Part shown: in pieces, positions 24,724 through 32,793 of the stretch
Position numbering within the stretch: position 1 is the stretch's first letter
Layout of the letters: each line of letters starts with the position of its first letter
NCBI RefSeq assembly: GCF_001613005.1
Contig: NZ_BDBN01000080.1
Coordinates: forward strand, 1 to 44,501
From: Nocardia nova NBRC 15556
GTDB lineage: Bacteria; Actinomycetota; Actinomycetes; Mycobacteriales; Mycobacteriaceae
Direction of reading: 5' to 3'
Length of the DNA stretch: 44,501 nucleotides
Notes under the pieces: model-generated
The model's database searches: none
What the model saw: only the letters and a program-made list of their open reading frames with translations
Told to the model about the DNA's origin: nothing
Program-made: the position numbers and the translations under genes

Positions 24724-26136
24724 TCAGTGCGGGGTGTGATCACTGAGGAGCGTCTTCTTCTGGATCTTGCCCATCGCATTGCGTGGCAGCGCCTCGACCA
24801 TGCGAATCTCACGCGGCCGCTTGTGTACCGCCAGTGATCCGGCGACGAAATCGATGAGGGCGTCGTGGTTTCCGGGCTCGCCGACGACATATGCCACGAT
24901 GCGCTGGCCGAGATCGGCATCGGGGACACCGACCACAGCGGCCTCGCGCACGCCCGGGTGCGACAGCAGTGCGTGTTCGACCTCGCCCGCGCCGATCCGG
25001 TAGCCGCCGGATTTGATCATGTCGACCGATTCACGACCGACGATGCGGTGGAAGCCGTCCGGATCGATCACGGCGATGTCGCCGGTGTCGAACCATCCGT
25101 CGAGCGACATGACCTCGTCGGTCTTGGCCTTGTTGTGGAGGTAGCCGTCGAACAGTGTGGGCCCGGCGATTTCGAGGCGGCCGAGAGTTTCGCCGTCGTG
25201 GCCGACGGTATCGCCGGAGTCCGAGCGGAGCCGGGTTTTCACTCCGGTCACCGGTAGTCCGACCCAGCCGGGGCGGCGCTCACCGTCGTATCGGGTGCTG
25301 AGTGTGATGACGGTTTCGGTCATGCCGTACCGCTCGATCGGCGCGCTGCCCGTAAGCGCCCGCAACCCTTCGAACACCGGAACCGGCAGCGGCGCGCTCC
25401 CCGAGACCAGCAGGCGAGCGGAGGCGAGCGCCCGCGCGGAATCCGGATCGGCGCAGACCCGCGACCAGACCGTCGGCACGCCGAAATACAGCGATCCGCC
25501 CGCCGCGGCGTATCGGTCGGGGGTCGGGCGAGTGGTGTGGACCAGCGGCGATCCGGTGCGCAGGGCGCCCAGCACGCCGACCACCAGGCCGTGCACGTGG
25601 AACAGCGGAAGCCCGTGGACGACAACGTCGTCGGCGCTCCACTGCCACGCGTCGCGCAGTCCGTCCAGGCTGGCGGCGATCGCGGCGCGCGACAGCACCA
25701 CTCCCTTCGGCGCGCCGGTGGTCCCGGAGGTGTAGACGATCAGCGCCGCCGTGGCCGGATCGGGTTCTGGGCCCGTCCAGGATTCGGAGGCGCGCGGGTC
25801 GACCGTGACCGCGGGCAGGGAGATATCGGAATCCGTTGCGCCGAGCCATAATTCGGCGCCCGAGTCGGTGAGGATGTGGCGGCGTTCGACCGCGCCGGAA
25901 TCCGGGGGAACGGGGACCGCGGGCACACCGGCCAGCAGGCAGCCCACGACGGCGATCACGGTGTCGACGCTGGGGCGGGCGTCGATGGCGACACATCCGG
26001 CGCCGGCGAGGCGATGCGCGAGCGCGCCCGCCGCGCCCAACAGCGCATCGGGCCGCAGGGCGATGTCGCCGATCGTGACGGCGGGGCGGGACTCGGCCGT
26101 TGCGGTCTGCAACCCGGTGAGAAGAGGAACTGGCAT
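24724..26136 (-). CDS. Acyl-CoA synthetase (AMP-forming), FadD36/MatB-like
   Basis: 470 aa ANL-superfamily adenylating enzyme. Motifs: P-loop-like IVYTSGTTGAPKGVVLSR, A5 IERYGMTET, A7 GWFDTGDIAVID and the catalytic Lys region RNAMGKIQKKTLL near the C-terminus. The short length, lack of a long N-terminal domain, and the start (VTIGDIALRPDALLGAAGALAHRLAG) recall mycobacterial FadD36 and malonyl-CoA synthetase MatB, so a short dicarboxylate or similar acid may be the substrate. ATG 26136 is preferred over 26166, which overlaps the operator. It is convergent with marR and divergent from iclR. Confidence 0.85.
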   Translation of the reverse strand: MPVPLLTGLQTATAESRPAVTIGDIALRPDALLGAAGALAHRLAGAGCVAIDARPSVDTVIAVVGCLLAGVPAVPVPPDSGAVERRHILTDSGAELWLGATDSDISLPAVTVDPRASESWTGPEPDPATAALIVYTSGTTGAPKGVVLSRAAIAASLDGLRDAWQWSADDVVVHGLPLFHVHGLVVGVLGALRTGSPLVHTTRPTPDRYAAAGGSLYFGVPTVWSRVCADPDSARALASARLLVSGSAPLPVPVFEGLRALTGSAPIERYGMTETVITLSTRYDGERRPGWVGLPVTGVKTRLRSDSGDTVGHDGETLGRLEIAGPTLFDGYLHNKAKTDEVMSLDGWFDTGDIAVIDPDGFHRIVGRESVDMIKSGGYRIGAGEVEHALLSHPGVREAAVVGVPDADLGQRIVAYVVGEPGNHDALIDFVAGSLAVHKRPREIRMVEALPRNAMGKIQKKTLLSDHTPH

Positions 26137-26155
26137 GAGGGCCACTTTCTCGTGT

Positions 26156-26194
26156 ATGGTCCGCATTGTGGACCGATGTGCTACATTATGGACC
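26156..26194. promoter_or_regulatory. Candidate IclR operator: inverted plus direct repeats
   Basis: An inverted pair GGTCC (26158-26162) and GGACC (26170-26174) is followed by a second GGACC (26190-26194). The two right-hand copies belong to an 11-bp direct repeat CATTRTGGACC at 26164-26174 and 26184-26194, exactly 20 bp apart, about two helical turns. It lies between the divergent acyl-CoA synthetase and iclR genes, the expected place for autoregulation and control of the neighbour. Confidence 0.55.
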
Positions 26195-26235
26195 AGTGAC
26201 GGTATTAGCTCCAGACGACTCCGTCAACAACGGGT

Positions 26236-27003
26236 GTGCCGCCGCGCGTTCGGCGCAAGGGCGCGGTCGTGAACAGCGTGCTGACCGCCCTGCGGGTATT
26301 CGAGGAGGTGGCGCGGCTGCAGCCCGCGGGTCTCAGCGACCTCGCCCGGCGGCTGGAGGTTCCGAAAAGTACGGTGCAGCGCTGTCTGAAAACCCTCGAG
26401 GAGGCCGGGTGGGTCCGGTCGTCACCGGAAGGACGGTGGGAGATCACCGGTCTGGCTTTCCGGGTGGGTAGCGCGGTCGCGGGTCGCGACAATCTGCGTG
26501 AGGTGGCGCTGCCGGAGCTGTCCGCGCTGCAGATGTCGACCGGTGAGACAGTGCATCTCGCGGTTCCCGACGGCGACGAACTGGTGCTCATCGAACGTCT
26601 CGACAGTTCGCACCAGGTGCGCGCGTTCATGGCGCTGGGCACCCGGCTGCCGCTGCACGCCGCCGCGACCGGAAAGGCGTTCCTCGCGACCCTGTCCGAC
26701 GAACGGATCGCGGCCTACCTGTCCCACGCCCCCGCCAAGACCACCGAACACACCATCACCGACGCGGACGAACTCTGGGAGGAGATCGCTCTCATCCGCC
26801 GACGGGGATACGCCACCACGATCGAAGGGCTGCACGACGGAATCTGCGCGGTCGCGGTGGCCCTGCGCGGGCGCTACGGGCCGGCCCGCGCATGCTTCAG
26901 CATCTCCGGGCCGTCGTCGCGGCTGACCCCCGCGCTTTTCGAGGATTACGGAGCCCGGGCTCTGGCGACCCGTGCCGCCGTCGAACGGCTGCTCGGCGAG
27001 TGA
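26236..27003 (+). CDS. IclR-family transcriptional regulator
   Basis: 255 aa, normal for IclR. N-terminal winged helix: VNSVLTALRVFEEVARLQPAGLSDLARRLEVPKSTVQRCLKTLEEAGWV (two segments, about 12-60). The C-terminal effector domain contains LDSSHQVRAFMALGTRLPLHAAATGKAFLA, RGYATTIEGLHDGICAVAVALRG and FSISGPSSRL, all IclR hallmarks. It is divergent from the FadD36-like gene over a repeat-rich operator, and probably controls that gene; the aromatic operon 2 kb away may also be a target. GTG 26236 is the longest supported start; GTG 26269 is an alternative. Confidence 0.88.
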   Translation: MPPRVRRKGAVVNSVLTALRVFEEVARLQPAGLSDLARRLEVPKSTVQRCLKTLEEAGWVRSSPEGRWEITGLAFRVGSAVAGRDNLREVALPELSALQMSTGETVHLAVPDGDELVLIERLDSSHQVRAFMALGTRLPLHAAATGKAFLATLSDERIAAYLSHAPAKTTEHTITDADELWEEIALIRRRGYATTIEGLHDGICAVAVALRGRYGPARACFSISGPSSRLTPALFEDYGARALATRAAVERLLGE

Positions 27004-27092
27004 GGTCTGCGGCCGCGGCGCGGGATTTTTTACGTTTTCCCTACGCCTCGCGATCACTGGCTTCGGGTTTGCCGGATTTAGGCTGATTAATC

Positions 27093-29087
27093 GTGGTTTC
27101 ACCGATCGACGTCGCCAAACGGGTGGTGCTGGGACGACCGTTTCGCAGCGATCGGCTCGGGGAGACGCTGTTGCCGAAGCGGCTGGCATTGCCGATTTTC
27201 GCCAGTGATCCGCTGTCCTCGGTGGCGTATGCGACTCAGGAGATTCTGCTCATCCTGACGCTGGGCGGGCTCAGCTATCTGTATCTGACACCGTGGGTGG
27301 CCGGTGGTGTCGTCGTGCTGCTGGCGGTGGTCGCGTTGTCGTATCGCCAGGTCGTGCGCGCCTATCCGTCGGGCGGTGGATCCTATGAGGTCGTCGCCGA
27401 GAACCTCGGGGCGATACCGGGTTTGGTCGTCGCGGCGGCGCTGCTGGTCGATTACGTGATGACGGTGGCGGTATCGGTCGCGGCGGGGGTGGACAACGTC
27501 ATCTCCGCGGCGCCGGCGCTGAACCCGCATCGGGTGCTGATCGATATCGGGTTCATCGTGGCGCTGACCGCGATGAACCTGCGTGGGGTGCGAGAATCCG
27601 GCCGGGCGTTCGCCGTGCCGACCTACGCCTTCGTCGCCGGCGTCATGGTGATGATCTCGATCGGTGTGGTCGAGACGCTGATCGGGCACGCACCGGTCGC
27701 CGAGAGCGCGCACTACCAGATCAACGCCGCGCACGCCGGCCTCGGCACGGCCGCGGTGGCATTTCTCGCGCTGCGGGCGTTCTCCTCGGGGTGTACGGCG
27801 CTGACGGGGGCCGAAGCGATCTCCAACGGCGTCCCCGCGTTCCGAAAACCGAAGTCGCTCAACGCGGCCCGGACCATGACCGCGATGGGTGTGCTGGCGA
27901 TCGCCATGTTCACCGGTGTCACCGCGCTGGCGATGATCACCCACACGCGCGTCGCCGAGAATACCTGCGACCTGATCGGCTTTCCGGGTGATTGCCGCAC
28001 CGACGCCCAGAAGACCGTCATCGCGCAGATCGCGGGGGCGGTCTTCGGCGACAGCAGCCTGGGCTTCTACTACCTGATGGTCACCACCGCGTTGATCCTG
28101 ATCCTCGCCGCGAACACCGCCTACAACGGATTCCCGCTGCTGACCTCGATCCTGGCCCAACATCGTTACCTGCCACGCCAATTGCACACGCGCGGAGACC
28201 GGCTCGCCTACTCCAACGGCATCATCCTGCTCGCCGCGGTCGCCGCCGGGTTGATCTACGCCTTCGACGGACAGACCACCAGGTTGATCCAGCTCTACAT
28301 CGTCGGCGTGTTCACCTCGTTCACGCTGTGCCAAACCGGCATGGTCCGGCATTGGAATCGCGAACTACGCGCGGTGACCGCGCCGGGGCAACGCCGGCGC
28401 ATCCACCGGGCCCGGGCGATCAACGCGTTCGGCGCCTGCTTCACCGGCGTCGTGCTGGTCGTGGTCATGATCACCAAATTCGGTCACGGCGCCTATCTCG
28501 TGGTCATCGCGATGCCACTGCTGGTGCTGATGATGTATTCCATCCACACCCACTACGCGACGGTGCGCGCCGAACTCGACATCGACCCCGACGAGGAGAC
28601 GACGCTGCCCGGCCGGGTGCATGCGATCGTGCTGGTTTCGGACTGGCACAAGGCAACTCAGCGGGCCGTCCAGTTCGCGCGCGCCACCCGCCCGGACACC
28701 CTCACCGCCGTCACGGTCAACGTCGACGACACCGACACCCGGGCGCTGACCCAATCGTGGGAGCGCCACGACGTCAGCATTCCGTTGAAGGTCGTCGAGT
28801 CGCCCTACCGCGAAATCACCCGTCCCGTCGTCGAATACATCAAACGGGTCCGCCGATCGCGGCCCCGGGACGTGGTCAGCGTCTACATCCCCGAGTACGT
28901 CGTCGGACACTGGTGGGAGAACCTGCTGCACAACCAGAGCTCGCTCCGGCTCAAAGCACGCCTGCTGTTCGAACCGGGTGTCATGGTCACCAGCGTTCCC
29001 TACCAACTGCGCTCTTCGCGAAATCGCAAGCCGCCCACAGTCACACCGAGCCCCGGTCAGATCCGCCGCGGCATCGTCGCTCCCTGA
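27093..29087 (+). CDS. KimA-like potassium transporter (APC superfamily)
   Basis: 664 aa. Twelve or so helices over residues 35-490, then a cytoplasmic domain (about 500-640). Many stretches match Bacillus KimA (YdaO) as remembered: SDPLSSVAYATQEILLIL, SYRQVVRAYPSGGGSYEVV, LLVDYVMTVAVSVAAGVDN, FSSGCTALTGAEAISNGVPAF, LAANTAYNGFPLL, and the domain end LLHNQSSLRLKARLLF. KimA is a proton-coupled K+ importer inhibited by c-di-AMP. The GTG start has no ribosome site, and a TAGGCT -10-like hexamer about 9 nt upstream would fit a leaderless mRNA. No ydaO-type riboswitch fits in the 89-nt gap. Confidence 0.87.
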   Translation: MVSPIDVAKRVVLGRPFRSDRLGETLLPKRLALPIFASDPLSSVAYATQEILLILTLGGLSYLYLTPWVAGGVVVLLAVVALSYRQVVRAYPSGGGSYEVVAENLGAIPGLVVAAALLVDYVMTVAVSVAAGVDNVISAAPALNPHRVLIDIGFIVALTAMNLRGVRESGRAFAVPTYAFVAGVMVMISIGVVETLIGHAPVAESAHYQINAAHAGLGTAAVAFLALRAFSSGCTALTGAEAISNGVPAFRKPKSLNAARTMTAMGVLAIAMFTGVTALAMITHTRVAENTCDLIGFPGDCRTDAQKTVIAQIAGAVFGDSSLGFYYLMVTTALILILAANTAYNGFPLLTSILAQHRYLPRQLHTRGDRLAYSNGIILLAAVAAGLIYAFDGQTTRLIQLYIVGVFTSFTLCQTGMVRHWNRELRAVTAPGQRRRIHRARAINAFGACFTGVVLVVVMITKFGHGAYLVVIAMPLLVLMMYSIHTHYATVRAELDIDPDEETTLPGRVHAIVLVSDWHKATQRAVQFARATRPDTLTAVTVNVDDTDTRALTQSWERHDVSIPLKVVESPYREITRPVVEYIKRVRRSRPRDVVSVYIPEYVVGHWWENLLHNQSSLRLKARLLFEPGVMVTSVPYQLRSSRNRKPPTVTPSPGQIRRGIVAP

Positions 29088-29106
29088 TCGGAGGTTTCCG
29101 CCGCGG

Positions 29107-30360
29107 TCATCGATCGGCGCGGCCGGCGATGTGGTCGACGTCGATGAGCAGATGTCGTGGTCCCCGGAAGATTTGGCTGCGCCGATACGGTGGCGGATCG
29201 ACGACCAGCCGCGGTGTCACGACGCGGCGTAGGAAGATCTCCAGTGCGAGATTGACTTCCAATCGCGCGAGCGGGCCGCCCGGGCAGGTGTGGATGCCGC
29301 TGCCCCAGCCGAAATGCTCGTTGTCGGGCCGTTGGATGTCGAAGCGGTTCGGATCGGTGAACCGGTTCGGGTCGCGGTTGGCGGCGGCGTAGACCAGATG
29401 CACCGCGGACCCTTCCGGAATCACGGTGCCGCCGATCTCGATATCGGCGGTGACGCTGCGGCTGGGGAAGAACTGCACCGCGGCCTGCAACCGCTGGACC
29501 TCTTCGATCGCGCGCGGCAGAAGATGTGGCCGGTCGCGCACCTGGTCGTAGGAACCGGGGTTGCGCAACAGTGTCAGCACACAGTTGGCGATGGTGTTGA
29601 CCGTCGAGTCGTGCCCGGCGATCAGCAGCAGTACCGCATTGGCCAGCACCTGTCCGACCGGCATCGGGCCGTCGGGGCCGTCGTCGTGCAGCAATCGCGA
29701 CAGCAACCCCGGGCCGGGCGCACGCTGGAGTTGCTCGATCAGGCCGGCCAGATATCGGGTGAGTGCGTCACGGCCGGCGTGCGCCCGGCCGGCGCGAACC
29801 TTGCCCTCTGCGGTCCGCGCGTCCGGGCCCAGATCGGTGCCGGTGAGCATGTCGTAGATCCAGGCGTGGAACCGGGGCTCGTCCGCGAGCGGGATGCCGA
29901 GAATCGTGGAAATCACCGTCACAGGTACGGGGTAGGCGTAGTCGTCGACCACGTCCATCCGGGTCGTGCCGCCGGCCTCGAATTCGTCGAGCAGCCGGTT
30001 GCACAACCGGACGATCACGGGTTCCATGCCGGGGATGACATCGGGCGAGTGCGGCGGGCCGAAGTGGCGCATCACCTGGCGGCGGGCCCGATCGTGATCG
30101 GGCGGATCGGAGACGATGATGCTCGGCGTGCTCGCGGCGCCGGCGTTCCCTGCCAGGGGGTTGCCCAGCGGGCTGCGGCCGATATCGGAGCTGACCCGCG
30201 GGTCGTGCGCCAGCGCCAGCAGTTCCTGATAACCCGTCACCACATACAGGTTGTCGGCCACGCGCGCGACCGGGGTCCGGCGTAGCTGATCGAAGAACGG
30301 GTACGGGTCGGCGCGGTGTTCGAATCTCATCGCCTCGGCCCAGGCGGTCGCCGCCGTCAT
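29107..30360 (-). CDS. Cytochrome P450
   Basis: 417 aa bacterial class I P450. I-helix oxygen-binding motif LLLIAGHDSTVN, K-helix ExxR in EEVQR, and the haem-binding loop FGWGSGIHTCPGGPLARLE with the axial Cys. The loop has two more residues (GS) than the common FGxGxHxC consensus. N-terminus is soluble, without a membrane helix. GAGGAGG ribosome site directly upstream. It is the last gene of an operon with its own ferredoxin and ferredoxin reductase, so the electron-transfer chain is complete. Substrate unknown. Confidence 0.93.
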   Translation of the reverse strand: MTAATAWAEAMRFEHRADPYPFFDQLRRTPVARVADNLYVVTGYQELLALAHDPRVSSDIGRSPLGNPLAGNAGAASTPSIIVSDPPDHDRARRQVMRHFGPPHSPDVIPGMEPVIVRLCNRLLDEFEAGGTTRMDVVDDYAYPVPVTVISTILGIPLADEPRFHAWIYDMLTGTDLGPDARTAEGKVRAGRAHAGRDALTRYLAGLIEQLQRAPGPGLLSRLLHDDGPDGPMPVGQVLANAVLLLIAGHDSTVNTIANCVLTLLRNPGSYDQVRDRPHLLPRAIEEVQRLQAAVQFFPSRSVTADIEIGGTVIPEGSAVHLVYAAANRDPNRFTDPNRFDIQRPDNEHFGWGSGIHTCPGGPLARLEVNLALEIFLRRVVTPRLVVDPPPYRRSQIFRGPRHLLIDVDHIAGRADR

Positions 30361-30390
30361 GCTGCCTCCTCGCTCGACGGAACTCGGCGC

Positions 30391-31782
30391 TCAATGGAAC
30401 TCGGCGCCTCGTGAGGTGGGGTCGTGGCCGGTCAGCACCACGTCGGGGATGCCGGTCGGCACTCGCGGATCGGGAAAGCGGGCCGGCATCGGTGCCGGAT
30501 CGGGGGCCCGGTCGTAGCCCGGCGGTGGCGGCGGAAACGGCGCCGATCGTTCGATCATCGCCGCGTAGTACGGGAGCCATTTGCCGTGGTCGAAGGTCAC
30601 CGCACCGACGATGCGGCCCCGGCGGCCGTAGACGGCGGCGAACCGAAAGTCCTCGGGCGATCCCTGGGTGAACGCGATCTCGTCGCCGAACGAGCACACG
30701 CCCACACCCTTGATGTTCACCCCGAATTGCGCCGACCAGAACGACGGCAGCGGCAAGTGCGGTCGCCGTTCGGTCTCCAGGCTGATCATGTTGTTCGCGG
30801 CGACCTGCGCACCGGATACCGCGTTGTCCCAGTGCTCCATCGAGATGAACTGATACTCGTAGAGCACATGAGGCTGCCGTGCGACATCGCCTGCCACGAA
30901 GACGTTGTCGGTCACCACGCCGTTGATGTCGAAGGCACGGCAACCGGCATCGCACCCGACGCCCCAGAAACCGGCGGCAAGTCCGGCGCCGCGCAGCCAT
31001 TCGACATTGCGGATCGACCCGAGCGACGCGACCACCACATCGACGTCCACTGTGGTTCCGTCCGAAAGGCAGGCCCGGCGCACCTTTCCGTCGGCGTCGC
31101 CGTCGAGGGACCGGACGGACACACCGGTGCGCAGGTCGACTCCCGCGCCGCGCTGCATCCGCGCGGCGATATCACCGATCACCCCGCCGAGCGGGCCGAT
31201 CAGTGGACCGCCGCCGCGTTCGGCGACGGTCACCGGCACGCCGCGCTCGCGGCATACCGAGGCCAGTTCCGAGCCGATGAATCCCGAGCCGACGACCAGG
31301 ACGCGCTGCGGATTCGCGTTCAGCGCTGCCTGCAGCCCCGCAGCGTCCTCGCGGGTGCGCACGGTGAACACTCCGCGCAGGGCGGCCTCGGCCGGGTTGG
31401 GCCACGGCCGGGCCCGCACGCCGGTGGCGATGAGCAGCCGGTCGTAGGGCACCGCATCGCCGGTGGCCAACAGGACCTGCCGGTTCGCTCGGTCCAAGCC
31501 GGTCGCGGCCACCCCCAGCCGCCAGTCCGCGTCGACGGCCCGCATCCGCGGAAGTGCTGTGTGATCGGCGCGCACCCATCCCTGCAAAACCTGTTTGGAC
31601 AACGGCGGACGGTCGTACGGTTCGTGCGGCTCGTCGCCGATGATGGTCAAGCTTCCGTGAAAGCCCCTCTCCCGCAGAGCTTCCGCCGCGCGCAACCCGG
31701 CCAGCGAGGCGCCCACGATCACGATGCGGCCTTCGGCCCGGAAGGCGTCGACCAGGTCCGCTATCAGCGAGGCGGTCCTCAT
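30391..31782 (-). CDS. FAD-dependent ferredoxin reductase with extended Pro-rich C-terminus
   Basis: 463 aa, about 50 longer than typical P450-system ferredoxin reductases. FAD motif IVIVGASLAGLRAAEALRERG, then EPYDRPPLSK, an NAD motif LVVGSGFIGSELASVCRERG, and the FAD-binding VFVAGDVA region; the C-terminal domain (YEYQFISMEHWDNA) is standard. After about residue 415 comes a proline-rich tail (PFPPPPPGYDRAPDPAPMP...), which is unusual. It transfers electrons from NAD(P)H to the 3Fe-4S ferredoxin encoded just upstream (ATGA overlap). Lies 30 nt before the P450 start. Confidence 0.9.
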   Translation of the reverse strand: MRTASLIADLVDAFRAEGRIVIVGASLAGLRAAEALRERGFHGSLTIIGDEPHEPYDRPPLSKQVLQGWVRADHTALPRMRAVDADWRLGVAATGLDRANRQVLLATGDAVPYDRLLIATGVRARPWPNPAEAALRGVFTVRTREDAAGLQAALNANPQRVLVVGSGFIGSELASVCRERGVPVTVAERGGGPLIGPLGGVIGDIAARMQRGAGVDLRTGVSVRSLDGDADGKVRRACLSDGTTVDVDVVVASLGSIRNVEWLRGAGLAAGFWGVGCDAGCRAFDINGVVTDNVFVAGDVARQPHVLYEYQFISMEHWDNAVSGAQVAANNMISLETERRPHLPLPSFWSAQFGVNIKGVGVCSFGDEIAFTQGSPEDFRFAAVYGRRGRIVGAVTFDHGKWLPYYAAMIERSAPFPPPPPGYDRAPDPAPMPARFPDPRVPTGIPDVVLTGHDPTSRGAEFH

Positions 31783-31997
31783 GTCGCGGGCTCCGCCTCG
31801 TCGGGAGTGTGGGTTTCCACCAGGATGGCCTGAACCGGGCAGGACGCCGCCGCCCGCACGACCCGGCGGCGCTGCCCGTCGTCGGGATTGGGGTCGTAGG
31901 CCAGCGCCTCGTCGCCCAGTAGCCGCAGCACCTGCGGTGCCAGCGGAACGCACTGGGCATACCCCTGACACCGATTCAGATCGACCACGATGCGCAT
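31779..31997 (-). CDS. 3Fe-4S-type ferredoxin of the P450 system
   Basis: 72 aa. Starts MRIVVDLNRCQGYAQCV, giving C-x5-C, and ends with SCPVQAILVE, the third Cys followed by Pro; this is the P450-partner [3Fe-4S] ferredoxin pattern. Strong GAGGAG/GAGGAC sites precede ATG 31997. First gene of the three-gene ferredoxin-reductase-P450 operon, with its stop overlapping the reductase start. Confidence 0.92.
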   Translation of the reverse strand: MRIVVDLNRCQGYAQCVPLAPQVLRLLGDEALAYDPNPDDGQRRRVVRAAASCPVQAILVETHTPDEAEPAT

Positions 31998-32126
31998 GTC
32001 CTCAGCTCCTCGTTCGAACCGAGTCTGATTGGGCCGGATTGCCTTGCGACCGCTGCGGACCGATCGGCGCTGATCCCCGCGAGGGTCGACGCGAACTCCC
32101 ACCGGAGGACACGTCCCGGAATGCCC

Positions 32127-32143
32127 GGTGCCGTGCGGGCACC
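32127..32143 (-). terminator. Candidate terminator hairpin after the MarR gene
   Basis: GGTGCC, 5-nt loop, GGCACC (32127-32143): a 6-bp GC-rich stem beginning 34 nt beyond the stop codon of the minus-strand marR gene, before the ferredoxin gene. No U-tract. The stem is short, so support is modest. Confidence 0.35.
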
Positions 32144-32176
32144 TCACCAAGGATTCGTAGCGGCCGGGCCGATGGG

Positions 32177-32674
32177 TTATCGCCGGCGGCGGGGTGTCGC
32201 CGAGCGGGGTGGCGCAGCACGCATGTGGTCGCGCACCGGCGACAGCAGCTCGGCCAGCGCCTTGGTGTCCGCGCGGGACAGCGGTTCGAAGAGTTGCTGG
32301 TTGACGACCTCGGTATGACCGGGAAGGACCTCGGCGAGCAGCGCCCGGCCGGCATCGGTGATCGTGACCGTGACGCCGCGCTCGTCGTCCGCGGAGGGCG
32401 CGCGCGTGACCAGTCCCGCCTTCTCGAGCAGACCGGCCTGATAGGTCAATCCGCTGCGGCTGTAGACGACGCCGTCGGCCAGATCGGTCATGCGCTCACT
32501 GCCGGTGGGGGAGTCGAGACCGAGCCGCGCCAGCAGCTGGAACTGCACGTAGCTCAGATCGCCGGCGTCTCGCAGCTGCTGCTCGACCGCGTGCCGGAGC
32601 AGGCCGGCGACCTCCATGAGGGCGAAATACGCGCCCAGTTGGACGGCGTCCAGGGGCCGCGGGGTCTCGGACAT
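32177..32674 (-). CDS. MarR-family regulator
   Basis: 165 aa. Winged helix typical of MarR: DLSYVQFQLLARLGLDSPTGSERMTDLADGVVYSRSGLTYQAGLLEKAGLVTRAPSADDERGVTVTITDAGRALL in shorter blocks, including the DERG wing motif. The last 15 residues are Arg/Pro-rich. It is divergent from a quinone-oxidoreductase-like gene across three copies of a 20-bp palindromic operator, so it very likely represses both itself and that gene, with a phenolic or electrophilic effector. ATG 32674 is the first Met of the conserved region; ATG 32689 is possible. Confidence 0.9.
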   Translation of the reverse strand: MSETPRPLDAVQLGAYFALMEVAGLLRHAVEQQLRDAGDLSYVQFQLLARLGLDSPTGSERMTDLADGVVYSRSGLTYQAGLLEKAGLVTRAPSADDERGVTVTITDAGRALLAEVLPGHTEVVNQQLFEPLSRADTKALAELLSPVRDHMRAAPPRSATPRRRR

Positions 32675-32692
32675 GGCACGACTGTACAACTC

Positions 32693-32768
32693 TTGCTTCG
32701 ATTTCGAAACTCTTGCTTCGAATTCAAAGCACTGCTACCGTGACGGATGTGCTTCGAACTCGAAGCAC
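32693..32768. promoter_or_regulatory. Three MarR operators in a divergent promoter
   Basis: Three related 20-bp sites: 32693-32712, 32713-32732 and 32749-32768. The third, GTGCTTCGA AC TCGAAGCAC, is a perfect palindrome with 9-bp arms. Sites 1 and 2 share TTGCTTCGA on the left, with two right-arm changes at most in site 2 and more in site 1, and abut exactly (20-bp spacing). They fill the gap between marR (32674, minus) and the reductase gene (32794, plus). Confidence 0.75.
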
Positions 32769-32793
32769 ATCACATCGAGAGTGAGGCACCACG

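Noticed and set aside
27004..27035. Rho-independent terminator after iclR (GC-rich run then TTTTTT)
   Set aside because: The T-tract is real, but no stem of more than 5 bp with a reasonable loop could be drawn before it.
27070..27092. Second iron box before the KimA-like gene (TTTAGGCTGATTAATC)
   Set aside because: It shares only the left half of the consensus and lacks a palindromic right half; iron control of a K+ transporter is not expected.
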